DNA from: an uncultured Lachnospiraceae bacterium
Lineage (GTDB): Bacteria > Bacillota > Clostridia > Lachnospirales > Lachnospiraceae
NCBI GenBank assembly: GCA_910589385.1
Contig: CAJUTU010000011.1
Location: 1-64,000 of the forward strand
Length of the DNA: 64,000 bases
Direction of reading: 5' to 3'
Shown here: positions 1 through 8,855 of the stretch, one piece after another
Layout of the letters: the number at the start of each line of letters is the position of its first letter
Numbering within the stretch: position 1 is the stretch's first letter
Program-made: the position numbers and the translations under genes
The notes under the pieces: generated by a model
Told to the model about the DNA's origin: nothing
What the model saw: only the letters and a program-made list of their open reading frames with translations
Database searches by the model: none

Positions 1-49
1 CTTGTAGCAAGGCTTTTTCTGCCCCTACTGCGTAACAAGGGCATGAAAA

Positions 50-96
50 AAGCGGCGTTCCTGTTCTCCCTGTTTAGGGAGTGGGAAACGCCGCTT
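50..96 (-). terminator. Rho-independent terminator for a leftward transcript
   Basis: AAGCGGCGTT (50-59) pairs with AACGCCGCTT (87-96), and an inner stem CTCCCT/AGGGAG closes a GTTT loop. Read on the minus strand, the stem is followed directly by a run of six T. It would stop a transcript arriving from the right, yet no minus-strand gene is visible there, so it probably arrived with the short foreign segment at 1-200. Confidence 0.6.
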
Positions 97-1730
97 CTGC
101 GTCGTATTCAGTTTTTAGTACAATACCCTGCTTGTCCGTCGCTCGAAAAACCTTGATTTTTCAGTGTTTTCAAAAGTATCGTTATCTAACGTCAGCTTTC
201 GAGCGTCCGGCATTCCAGCAGATGTTAGAGGATATTAAAGCAGGGAAAGTGAACTGCGTGGTAACAAAGGATTTATCGCGCTTTGGGAGGAACCACATTG
301 AGGTAGGGAAATATATTGAAAAAATATTCCCATACCTGGGTGTCCGTTTTATTGCAGTCAATGATAACTATGACAGCCTGACCAACGATGCACAGACAAA
401 TAACATTATCATCCCATTCAAAAACCTGATCAACGACGCATACTGTAGGGACATTAGCATTAAAATCCGGAGCAACCTGGAAGTGAAAAGGAGAAGGGGG
501 GATTTTGTAGGCCCCTTTGCCCCTTACGGCTACCAGAAGTCAGAAGAAGATAAAAATAGGCTGGAGATAGACGAAGAAGCCGCGGAAGTGGTGCGGTCTA
601 TCTTCCGGATGTACCTGCAGGGAAGCAATGCGTATAAAATAGCGGAGAAGCTGAATAAGAGGAACATCCTTACGCCTATGGACTATAAGAAGGAGAATGG
701 CAGTGCGTTTTATACCGGCTTTAAGAAGAACCTGAAAGGCCAGTGGACGCATATGCATGTACTCCGCATTTTAGGGAATCCCGTTTACACCGGGATGTTG
801 GTTCAGGGGAAGGAAACCACGCCAAATTATAAAGTGAAGAAGAAAGTGAAGCGTGACCAGAGCAAATGGAGCCAAGTGGAAAATACCCATGAAGCGATTA
901 TCCCGTCCGTTGACTTCCAAAATGCGCAGGAGCAGTTACAGATGGATACGAGGACAGGGATCGCAAAGGAGAAAGTATATTATCTGTCCGGCGTTGTAAA
1001 ATGCGGCGATTGCGGAGCAAACATGGTCAGAAAGACGGTTCCTTCCGGGAAAAGGAAATTTATTTATTATGTATGCGGGAGCCATAAAGGAAATAAGGAT
1101 ATCTGCAGTTCCCACAGCATCAATGCGGAGGCTTTGGAGGAAAGCGTACTGAAGCTGTTAAATTATCAGATTAAGAATGTGACGGATTTAGGACGAGTTT
1201 TGGATAAGCTGGAAGATGCGCAGATCAGGAAAGGGGAGATGGAAAAAAGGAACCGCCAGATTACAAAGAAAAAGGAAGAAGTGCAGAAATATAACCATTT
1301 GCGTTTGGATTTGTATGAGGATTATAAAGATGGGCTGATTACGAAGGAAGAATATCTGGAGTTAAAAGAAATCTATGAAAAACGTACCCAGGCGGCAGAA
1401 CAGTCACTGGAAGCAATGGAAGTGGAAATGGCTTTTTTTGCCGATGGGGAGAAGGATACATGCGGCTGGATCAATGAATTTAAGAAATATGGATATTTGG
1501 AATGTCTGTCCAGGGAAGTGGTTGTTTCCCTGATTGAGCAGATACTGGTTTATGAAAAGAAGGAAGGGGAGCGCTATCCGAGGATAGAAATACATTTCAA
1601 ATATGAGGATGAATTCCAGACATCTGTAAACATGCTGGAAGAATTGCATGGGGAAACTTTCTCGTGGCATACAGGCAGCCTGTCTGCCGGCGATGGCAAA
1701 AAGGAGGGTACATATGGCAAGGACGAGTAG
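81..1730 (+). pseudogene. Large serine recombinase, catalytic N-terminus lost
   Basis: From about position 198 the reading frame matches a large serine recombinase of the TnpX/transposon type: FERPAFQQML, the VTKDLSRFGRN block, a recombinase domain around PFAPYGYQ, a zinc ribbon with CGDCGAN followed by a later Cys pair, and a C-terminal coiled coil. The first about 60 residues of such proteins, with the catalytic serine in a Y-x-R-L-S motif, are replaced by unrelated residues encoded by 81-197. The open frame runs through the join, so a protein could be made, but it could not form the phosphoserine intermediate. It overlaps the next recombinase gene by 17 bp. Confidence 0.75.
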
Positions 1731-3393
1731 AAAGCAGGGAAAAGCTGCAGGCCGGCATAAACCGCCTGCCGTGGAAGCAGGGCTGTATGTTCGTTTGTCC
1801 GACGAAGATAATGGGGGCAGAAGCGCAGACGGGATAGATAACCAGCTTGAGTATTTACTGGAATTTGTAAAACAGTTTGAAAAGATGGAAGTCGCTGAAA
1901 CTTATATGGATAATGGGCAGACGGGGACTGACTTTGAAAGGCCGGGATGGGAACGGATGATGGAGGACGCAAAATGCGGCAGGATCAACTGCATTATTGT
2001 GAAAGACCTTTCCCGGTTTGCAAGGAACTATCTGGAAGCAGGGGATTATCTGGAAAAAATATTCCCATTCCTGGGCATCCGTTTTATTGCAGTCAATGAC
2101 CGTTTTGACAGCGCAGGAGAGGTTTTTCCCCCGAAAGAATTAATCACGGAATTTAAAAACCTGGCAAACGATTACTATTCAAAAGATATATCGAATAAAA
2201 TCATGTCAGCGTTCCGGGTGAAGAAGGAACAGGGGCAGTTCATAGGCGGGAAGGCTCCATATGGGTATGTCCTGAAAGACAATCATTATGTGATAGATGA
2301 ACCGGCGGCAGAGGTTGTCAGGCGGATTTTTGAAATGAAGGCAGACGGGATAAGCGCTTATAAGATTGCCCGCATACTGAACCAGGAGGGCCTCCCGTCC
2401 CCCAGTAGATATGCGGGGGAACGTGGCGTGAAAAAGTATAAGGACTGCGGTAATATTTTATGGCAGCAGGAAGCAGTCAGCCGGATTCTTTATAACAGGG
2501 CGTATGCCGGGGATTTGGTGCAGGGAAAGTATAATCGTTCCATTTACTCCAGGGAAAAGCGGGGCAAAAAAGAAGAAGATGCATGGGAAGTCATAGAAAA
2601 TGCACATCCGGCAATCATTGGAAGGGATGCGTTCCAGAAAATACAGGAAATCCGGGAAAAGAACCGGAAAGTATGGAAGGACAGGCAGGGCAGGCCGGGA
2701 TATGGGAATGTGCTGGAAGGGATTCTGCTGTGTGGGATCTGCCATCATGCGATGTGGAGGAATAAAGAGGTGGAGAATGGGAAGGTGCGGTATTATTTTT
2801 ATTGTGGCTCCGCTTATGGCCATTCCCAGGTAAAGTGCAATACATCCTCTATTGTGGATCATAGAATTTTTGATATGGTGCTGAAGCAGATAAAACTGCA
2901 GATAGATTTGGCCGTAGAAGCCGACAGCCTGTTGGAGCGGATGAGAAAGTCAGACAGCCAGCTTGCCGCTTACAGGATGAAAAAGAAGGAAGCGGAGCAG
3001 GCAAGGAATGAACTGCAAAGATATGTATATCTAAAAACCAGTATTTACGAAGATATGAAACAGGGGATTTTGACAAAAGATGAATATTTAACCGCGAAAG
3101 AAAGATACACAGGAAAGATTTCTGAATTAGAAACGGAATTGAACAGTAAGCAGACCGAACTGGATCATTTTAAGCAATGCATGAGTGGGGAAAACCGCTG
3201 GCTGAAAGCCTTCCTAAATTTCCAGGATGCAAAAGAGCTTACAAGGGATATGGCGGTAAGGCTGCTGGAAAAGGTGGAGGTATATGAAGATAAAAGAATC
3301 CATATTAGATTCCGTTTCCGGAATGAGTATGAGTATCTGATGAACCAGTTAGCGGAAAGGGGCGGGGATTGTGGCAGAGAAATTTCTGGCTGA
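1714..3393 (+). CDS. Large serine recombinase (TnpX-like), second of three
   Basis: This 559-aa site-specific recombinase cuts and rejoins DNA at element ends. The N-terminal resolvase domain has the catalytic serine at residue 29 in YVRLSDED and the VKDLSRFARN block. A recombinase domain follows, then a zinc ribbon (CGICHHAM with a later YCG and C), then a long coiled coil. The ATG at 1714 is chosen because AAGGAGGG stands 6 bases upstream; the longer open frame from 1648 has no such site. It lies inside the end of the previous gene and overlaps the next by 23 bp, so the three are probably translated as a unit. Confidence 0.88.
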   Translation: MARTSRKQGKAAGRHKPPAVEAGLYVRLSDEDNGGRSADGIDNQLEYLLEFVKQFEKMEVAETYMDNGQTGTDFERPGWERMMEDAKCGRINCIIVKDLSRFARNYLEAGDYLEKIFPFLGIRFIAVNDRFDSAGEVFPPKELITEFKNLANDYYSKDISNKIMSAFRVKKEQGQFIGGKAPYGYVLKDNHYVIDEPAAEVVRRIFEMKADGISAYKIARILNQEGLPSPSRYAGERGVKKYKDCGNILWQQEAVSRILYNRAYAGDLVQGKYNRSIYSREKRGKKEEDAWEVIENAHPAIIGRDAFQKIQEIREKNRKVWKDRQGRPGYGNVLEGILLCGICHHAMWRNKEVENGKVRYYFYCGSAYGHSQVKCNTSSIVDHRIFDMVLKQIKLQIDLAVEADSLLERMRKSDSQLAAYRMKKKEAEQARNELQRYVYLKTSIYEDMKQGILTKDEYLTAKERYTGKISELETELNSKQTELDHFKQCMSGENRWLKAFLNFQDAKELTRDMAVRLLEKVEVYEDKRIHIRFRFRNEYEYLMNQLAERGGDCGREISG

Positions 3394-4990
3394 ATATTTC
3401 AGGCTTTCCGTGGAAGATGGGGACGTAATTTCGGATGATGCGAAAGCAGAGAGTGACAGCATCAGCCATCAAAGGGAACTGGTTACACGCTATGTCCGTG
3501 ACAAACAGCTTTACCCCGCCGTACAGATATTGGAATTTGTAGACGATGGGTACAGTGGGACAAACTTTGACCGGCCTGCAGTAAAAGAGATGCTGTCGTT
3601 GGTCAGGGAAGGGAAGATATGCTGCATCATTGTGAAAGACCTTTCCAGGTTTGGGAGAAATTATCTGGAAGTGGGAGATTACTTAGAGCAGATATTTCCC
3701 TTTATGGGAGTCCGGTTTATTGCGATCAACGATGGATACGATAGTAACGACCACATAGGGACGACCGGGGGGATTGAGATTGCTTTCAAGAGCCTTCTTT
3801 ATGATATGTATAGCAAGGATCTCTCTGAAAAAATGCGTTCCTCATTGCTGGTAAGGAGAAAAAGAGGGGAATTCATCGGACCAAGAGCGCCGTTTGGCTA
3901 TCAGTTCTCCGAGAATAAAAAAGTTCTGGCGGTGGATGAAGTGGCGGCGCAGTATGTCAGGCGGATTTTTGGGCTGGCCTGTGAAGGATACGGAACTGGA
4001 AAAATAGCACAAATATTAAATAAGGAAAAAATGCCAACGCCGGGATGGTATAAGAACCAGGAGAAACAGCAGTACCACATCATGGATGGAGAAGGGTACT
4101 GGAATTGTGGGAAGGTTCGGAAAGTGCTTCAGAACAAGGTTTATATGGGTACTGTTGTAAATGGAAGAACCAAAGTGACAGAGGTAGGTGGCAGCCATTT
4201 CCGGCAGGTGCCGGATGCAGAGCAGATATGTGTCCCGGATATGCATGAGGCGATTATTACAGAGAAGGAGTTTTTGTTGGCATCAGAGGTGATAAAGAAT
4301 AATGGACAGCAAAAAGGGAAAAAGCATAACCGGAAAGAAGAGAGCGTATTGTTGGGCAAACTGCGGTGTGGGCATTGTAAAAGAAGCCTGGTGCGGATTA
4401 GACGCAAGAGTACGCCATGCTTTACCTGCCAAAAAGCGACATATGAGCAGGAAAGCGGATGTGTCAGTGAACGGCTAAGCGAGCCGGAATTGGAAGCGGC
4501 TGTTCTGGAACGTATCAATCAGGATTTAGGGCAAGAGATTTTGGATAGAAAAGACCAGGAACCGGATGCAGTTTATTTGGCAACAGACGGCAGGCAGTCA
4601 AAATTCCATTCGATAAAAGAGATGAAAAAAATGTGTATGGCATTGGAGAAGAAACAGGATTTATTAAAAAGGGAAAAGCAGTATCTTTATGAACAATACA
4701 AACTGGATCAGATGGAGCGGAGAATTTACTTAAATAGAGTAGGGGTATTGAGGGAGGAAGAAAGCAGATTAAGTGAACAGCTTCAAAAGATACAGGATGA
4801 AAGAGAGCAGCGTGAGGAAGAAAGCAGTTCGCATCAGGAAGAGGCTGAATATACTGGAAAAATGGAAAGCCTTACCAGAGAAGTGGTGGATGAATGGATT
4901 GAAGCTATATATGTATATGGGAAATCGCAGTTTGATATAATTTATAAAGAAAATATAAAGAAATATAAAAAAAATATAAAAAAATGTTAG
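3371..4990 (+). CDS. Large serine recombinase (TnpX-like), third of three
   Basis: This 539-aa recombinase starts at GTG 3371. The catalytic serine is residue 13 in EYFRLSVED, followed by an R-containing helix (DSISHQREL) and the VKDLSRFGRN block. A recombinase domain, a zinc ribbon beginning CGHCKRSL and a charged coiled coil follow, with a very lysine-rich tail. Its stop at 4988-4990 abuts a gene fragment that looks like the insertion target. Tandem triplets of these recombinases are typical of Lachnospiraceae integrative elements; here the first member is broken, so whether the set still moves DNA is uncertain. Confidence 0.88.
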   Translation: MAEKFLAEYFRLSVEDGDVISDDAKAESDSISHQRELVTRYVRDKQLYPAVQILEFVDDGYSGTNFDRPAVKEMLSLVREGKICCIIVKDLSRFGRNYLEVGDYLEQIFPFMGVRFIAINDGYDSNDHIGTTGGIEIAFKSLLYDMYSKDLSEKMRSSLLVRRKRGEFIGPRAPFGYQFSENKKVLAVDEVAAQYVRRIFGLACEGYGTGKIAQILNKEKMPTPGWYKNQEKQQYHIMDGEGYWNCGKVRKVLQNKVYMGTVVNGRTKVTEVGGSHFRQVPDAEQICVPDMHEAIITEKEFLLASEVIKNNGQQKGKKHNRKEESVLLGKLRCGHCKRSLVRIRRKSTPCFTCQKATYEQESGCVSERLSEPELEAAVLERINQDLGQEILDRKDQEPDAVYLATDGRQSKFHSIKEMKKMCMALEKKQDLLKREKQYLYEQYKLDQMERRIYLNRVGVLREEESRLSEQLQKIQDEREQREEESSSHQEEAEYTGKMESLTREVVDEWIEAIYVYGKSQFDIIYKENIKKYKKNIKKC

Positions 4991-4991
4991 T

Positions 4992-5132
4992 CCTTACTTG
5001 ACAGCACCATATGGGGAGAAGGTGAAGGCATACTTACGGCGCGGGGCAAGGCCGCTGCCGGGATTTACGGAGTATCCCAATCCGCAGGTAGGGTATGGGG
5101 CGCTGTGTGTTAGGGATAGTTTGCCAATATAA
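4992..5132 (+). pseudogene. 3' fragment of an S8 (subtilisin-like) peptidase gene, copy A
   Basis: An open frame with no start runs from the end of the recombinase gene to TAA at 5130-5132. It encodes about 46 residues including KVKAYLRRGARP, YPNPQVGYG and ALCVRDSLPI. YL-x-RGA-R followed by YPN-x-x-x-GYG-x-L is the usual C-terminus of S8-family peptidases in Clostridia. The rest of the peptidase gene is absent, as expected if the element inserted in its 3' end. Family assignment is from recalled motifs, not a search. Confidence 0.55.
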
Positions 5133-5175
5133 AGAAAATGAAAGAAGAAAGATATTATTTTTTAAAATACAAAAG

Positions 5176-5204
5176 TTGTAGAAATGTTCATAGTTTGGTA
5201 CAAT
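5176..5204 (+). promoter_or_regulatory. Sigma-A type promoter of the 5.2-10.4 kb operon
   Basis: TTGTAG (5176-5181) and TACAAT (5199-5204) are separated by 17 bases and lie just upstream of AAAGGAG and the ATG at 5235. No other promoter-like sequence is evident before the methylase, so the four genes are likely one transcript. Confidence 0.5.
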
Positions 5205-5234
5205 AACAATAATATTTGTGCCAAAGGAGTTCCT

Positions 5235-7568
5235 ATGAGAAAACGGGTCAGAGAAATCGAGTTTGATGTAGATGCGTATACCGCGAGATTGATCGGGCGG
5301 GAAAATGTGTCAAAATTAGAGGGAGCAGTGCTTGAGATCGTAAAAAATGCCTATGATGCTGATGCGAATGTATGTTGTCTGTACTATTCTAATACAGAAA
5401 ATTGTGTCTATATTGTAGACAATGGCTGCGGGATGAAGGAGGAGGTACTGCGTACCCATTGGATGACAATTGGCAACTCTTCCAAGAAAAGTTCTTATGT
5501 TACAAAGAATGGAAGGATACAAACAGGAGCAAAAGGAATTGGTCGGTTTGCTTTGGATCGTATGTCCGATGAATGTGATATGCTTACGATTTCAGAAGAA
5601 GGAGGTCTGGAGTGGATTGTAGATTGGCGGGACTTTGATGGAAGTAAAAGGATATCAGAAGTAAAAGCAAAAGTTTATGATACAGATGTGTCTCTGCTAG
5701 AGCATGTTGGAATTGGAAGCTGGAGAAACCGGGTGGTGGTGTCAGAGATAGAGAAACATAATTTTTCAGGAACCGGGACGGCATTTCGATTGGATCATCT
5801 TCATGATGTTTGGGATGAAAGGACAATGAAACGTCTTAGAAATCATTTGGAGAATCTGTTGCCTCCGGATGTGATACAGAATTTTTGTATTTGGTTTTTT
5901 GATGATGCGACTAGTGTGGAAGAGGCATTGATAACCAGTGCAAATGTGGAATCTTATGATTATCGGATTGATTTTCAGGTTACTGGTAACCTGGTGGATA
6001 TTCAGATTATAAGAAATGAATTTGATTTTCGTGGGGAAGAGCAGGAGGTATATACAGAGGCGGGATTCGATGAGCAGGAGCAGGCGTATCTGCAAGGGGA
6101 AAAGAAAAAAGAGTCTTTTAACATGGAAGAAATAGGGGAGAAAGAGAATTATATCGGGGATTTTGAAGGCGTACTGTATTTCTATAAAATAATCGCAAAC
6201 AAAAAGGAACGGGAGCGATTTTATTCTAAGGATATCACGGGCAGGGCAAATCTAGCCAAAAAGTTTGGCGGAATTAAGCTATATCGTGATCAATTCCGTG
6301 TGCGCCCATACGGCGAGTATGGGGATAATGATTTTGATTGGTTAGAGCTTTCGGCTAGGCGGAACCGTTCTCCGGCTGGTCTTGGAAAGGAGAATGGGAA
6401 TTGGCGTGTTGGTTCGGAACAGATGTTAGGGACCGTGTCAATATCCAGAGAGAATACAAACCTAGAGGATGCAGCTAACCGGAATGGCATTCAGGAGGGG
6501 AAGGGGCTCTCGCAACTGAAACGGATTTTGTTATTTGTGATCTCGGAGTTTGAACGGGATCGGCAGTCTGTAGGACGTAAATTGGCAAGGTATGCGGATA
6601 AAAAGGATCAATTGGCGGCTGACTTGGAAAGAATGCGTCAACTTGCAGAAGAACGGAAAAGATGGGAAGAGGAAGAAGCTGTCAGGAAACGGCAGGAAAA
6701 ACCAAAGGAGGCAAAGGAACAGCCTTCAAAACAGAATTTGCCTCCCTCTGCAAATCCAAAAGATGTTGTGAAACTAGTGACGAACATGGAGCAGAAGCAG
6801 GAGGAAGAACTGGAAGAACTGCGGAATGAGAATAAAATGCTTCAGACGTTAGCTACGACAGGGATTATTACCAATATGTTTATGCATGAGATTCGAACAT
6901 CTACCAATAATATCGGCCTTGAGTTAAATGCAGCTTATGAAGCTATAGAATATGATAATGATGTGGCATATGCGCTGCAAAATATCCTGCGTGCAATCAG
7001 AGTGAAGAAAAATTTTGCATCATGGTTTGGTATCACAATTGAATCTATCAAAAAAGACAAACGAAAGAGAAGAAAGCATAATATTCGAACCATGTTGGAA
7101 CAATATATGAATACGTGGAACGATATTTTGAATAAAAGTGGAACGGATTTAATTTATGAATGCGATTCAGATATTGAACTTTGGTGTTTTGAATTTGATA
7201 TTGAGAATATTATTAGTAATTTGATCGCTAACAGTCTGGCGTCTTTTGATCAGGAAATGGATAGGAAATTGGAGAAACGTGAGATTAATCTGAATATATA
7301 CGGATTTAAAACTGGATTATCCATGGATTATAAGGATAGTGGATGGGGACTGATACCCAAATATAAAAAGCGGCCGGAGTTGATCTTAGAACCGTTTGAG
7401 AGCGGGCTTCATTTTGACGGTGAGGATGAAGACGATGGAACTGGAATGGGAATGTGGATTGTAAATCGCACCATATCCGAGTATAATGGAGTCATTGATT
7501 TGAGTGAGAACCAGAGAACAGAGACAGGGTTTTATGCAAAGATTATATTAGGAGGCCGGAATGTATAG
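5235..7568 (+). CDS. Dual GHKL protein: MORC/Hsp90-like ATPase plus histidine-kinase-like domain
   Basis: This 777-aa soluble protein has no visible membrane segment. Residues 1-200 form a GHKL ATPase: E34-IVKNAYDADA (N box), DNGCGM at 62-67 and TGAKGIGRFA at 97-106, the pattern of MORC/Hsp90-like ATPases. A charged coiled coil follows (about 440-535). The C-terminal third looks like a sensor kinase: MHEIRTSTNN with H551 as a possible phospho-histidine, then a second ATP-binding fold with ENIISNLIANS, DSGWGL, ILEPFESG and GTGMGMWIV. The ATG at 5235 follows AAAGGAG. It overlaps the receiver gene by 8 bp, so H551 may pass phosphate to it. The motifs are seen; the anti-phage role is inferred. 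Confidence 0.8.
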   Translation: MRKRVREIEFDVDAYTARLIGRENVSKLEGAVLEIVKNAYDADANVCCLYYSNTENCVYIVDNGCGMKEEVLRTHWMTIGNSSKKSSYVTKNGRIQTGAKGIGRFALDRMSDECDMLTISEEGGLEWIVDWRDFDGSKRISEVKAKVYDTDVSLLEHVGIGSWRNRVVVSEIEKHNFSGTGTAFRLDHLHDVWDERTMKRLRNHLENLLPPDVIQNFCIWFFDDATSVEEALITSANVESYDYRIDFQVTGNLVDIQIIRNEFDFRGEEQEVYTEAGFDEQEQAYLQGEKKKESFNMEEIGEKENYIGDFEGVLYFYKIIANKKERERFYSKDITGRANLAKKFGGIKLYRDQFRVRPYGEYGDNDFDWLELSARRNRSPAGLGKENGNWRVGSEQMLGTVSISRENTNLEDAANRNGIQEGKGLSQLKRILLFVISEFERDRQSVGRKLARYADKKDQLAADLERMRQLAEERKRWEEEEAVRKRQEKPKEAKEQPSKQNLPPSANPKDVVKLVTNMEQKQEEELEELRNENKMLQTLATTGIITNMFMHEIRTSTNNIGLELNAAYEAIEYDNDVAYALQNILRAIRVKKNFASWFGITIESIKKDKRKRRKHNIRTMLEQYMNTWNDILNKSGTDLIYECDSDIELWCFEFDIENIISNLIANSLASFDQEMDRKLEKREINLNIYGFKTGLSMDYKDSGWGLIPKYKKRPELILEPFESGLHFDGEDEDDGTGMGMWIVNRTISEYNGVIDLSENQRTETGFYAKIILGGRNV

Positions 7569-8205
7569 AGTTGGATATATTGATGATGAACCAACAGAAT
7601 TTGAAATTTATAGGAGATCACTAAAGCGGCGGTGTAAAGAGCTTGAACTGGTGCTGATAGATGATTGTAAGAGTAAACAGGATATTCTGGATAAGATTTA
7701 TGAGAAACAGATTGATGTGTTATTAATTGATTATAAAATGGTAAAGAGTTATGGTTTTAACGGAACTACATTGATTAATTATATCAATGATTCTATGCGT
7801 GATATCCAATGCTTTATTATGACTGCGGTGGATACGGAGCAGATTTCGGACGGACTTGTGGCAAAGCGAGATAAATACTCTAAAAATATTTTTGATACTG
7901 AGGCAGCAGACCAGAAAAAGGAAGCGGATCTGAGAGATTTTATTCAGGTTTTGTTGGAGAGCGCGAAGGTATTTCAGACTCGCCGAAAACAGAAAATGGA
8001 GCGGTATCAGGAGCTTTTAGAGAAGAAACATCAAGGAGAGTTAGGGGCCGATGAGGAAGAATTTCTGGAGTTGTATAAGGTTTTATCATCCTATGGGATG
8101 GTAGAAAAATTACCTAAAAATATGTTGGACTCAAAATTTGAGGAGCGGTTACAGCGTATATTGGAACTGGGAAATGCGATTATTGCAGAACATAAGATGG
8201 AATAG
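7561..8205 (+). CDS. Receiver-domain protein with non-DNA-binding helical tail
   Basis: Residues 1-115 form a CheY-like receiver: acidic pair D8/D9 in YIDDEP, phospho-acceptor D57 in LLIDYKM, T88 in FIMTA, and a lysine-rich stretch near 102-108 that may hold the conserved lysine. The remaining about 95 residues are helical and charged, with no recognisable HTH or other output domain. The ATG lies inside the end of the upstream dual-GHKL gene, so it is presumably the partner of that protein's kinase-like domain. Its output may act by protein contact, for example on the nuclease encoded next, rather than by transcription. Confidence 0.75.
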   Translation: MYRVGYIDDEPTEFEIYRRSLKRRCKELELVLIDDCKSKQDILDKIYEKQIDVLLIDYKMVKSYGFNGTTLINYINDSMRDIQCFIMTAVDTEQISDGLVAKRDKYSKNIFDTEAADQKKEADLRDFIQVLLESAKVFQTRRKQKMERYQELLEKKHQGELGADEEEFLELYKVLSSYGMVEKLPKNMLDSKFEERLQRILELGNAIIAEHKME

Positions 8206-8231
8206 CAGGTGTTAAAATAGAGGAGGGAATA

Positions 8232-8816
8232 TTGAGAGTACATGGTGATAAAGTTATCCGGCGGCGGAATGACGTATCAGAGTTAAAGTGTTATCAGGAT
8301 GGCAGAGAACAGTTGGAACAAGATTTTTACTATCTGTGTGGCTATTGTGGAAAAAATGGAAATGTACTGCATCAGAAATTTCATATAGATCATTTTGTTC
8401 CGAAGAGTCTGGATAAAAAACGGGAAAAAGATTATTATAATCTGGTTTTAGCCTGTCCGAGATGTAATTTGTCCAAGTCAGACAAATGGCCAACAGAAGA
8501 TATTGCGCGGCCACATAATGGAAAGAGTGGATTCGTGGATCCGGCGGATCCAGAATTTGATGAGCATTTGGAACGGAATGAAAAGGGATATGTGGTTGGG
8601 AAAACATCTGTTGGTAAAAGTATGTGTAATATGTTGCATTTAGATATCAGAAGAACAGATATTTATTGGAATGCAGCGCAGTTGAAGACGCAGCTAAAAG
8701 AGCTGGAAGAATTGTATCGGGAAGGTAGATTAACAGAGCAGCAAAAAGATATTTATATCGAAACTAATATGATTTTTAATGAATACATAGATCAGGCATT
8801 TATAAAAGGTGAATAA
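8232..8816 (+). CDS. HNH endonuclease
   Basis: This 194-aa protein starts at TTG 8232 behind GAGGAGGG. The HNH fold is complete: C36 and C39 in CGYCGKNG, H51 and H54 in FHIDHFVP, N70 in YYNLVLAC, and C75/C78 in CPRCNLSKS. These are the zinc ligands and metal-binding catalytic residues of HNH nucleases such as those in restriction and Septu-type systems. The C-terminal half (DIRRTDIYWNAAQ onward) is helical and may contact a partner. It sits between the receiver gene and a DNA methylase gene, so it is the likely DNA-cutting effector. Confidence 0.85.
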   Translation: MRVHGDKVIRRRNDVSELKCYQDGREQLEQDFYYLCGYCGKNGNVLHQKFHIDHFVPKSLDKKREKDYYNLVLACPRCNLSKSDKWPTEDIARPHNGKSGFVDPADPEFDEHLERNEKGYVVGKTSVGKSMCNMLHLDIRRTDIYWNAAQLKTQLKELEELYREGRLTEQQKDIYIETNMIFNEYIDQAFIKGE

Positions 8817-8855
8817 TAATAGTATATAAATGGAGCATTTGAGGTAGGAGAGTAG

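Noticed and set aside
1..160. Open frame from the first base (LVARLFLPLL... to TGA after SLEKP)
   Set aside because: It is under 60 codons, overlaps a strong leftward terminator and matches no family I know; treated as non-coding sequence left of the recombinase join.
2458..2862. Long minus-strand frames opposite the second recombinase
   Set aside because: Low-complexity, proline- and histidine-rich translations with no ribosome site; they mirror the real gene on the plus strand.
8254..8607. Minus-strand frame of 117 codons across the HNH gene
   Set aside because: The plus strand has complete HNH residues and a strong ribosome site; the antisense frame has neither.
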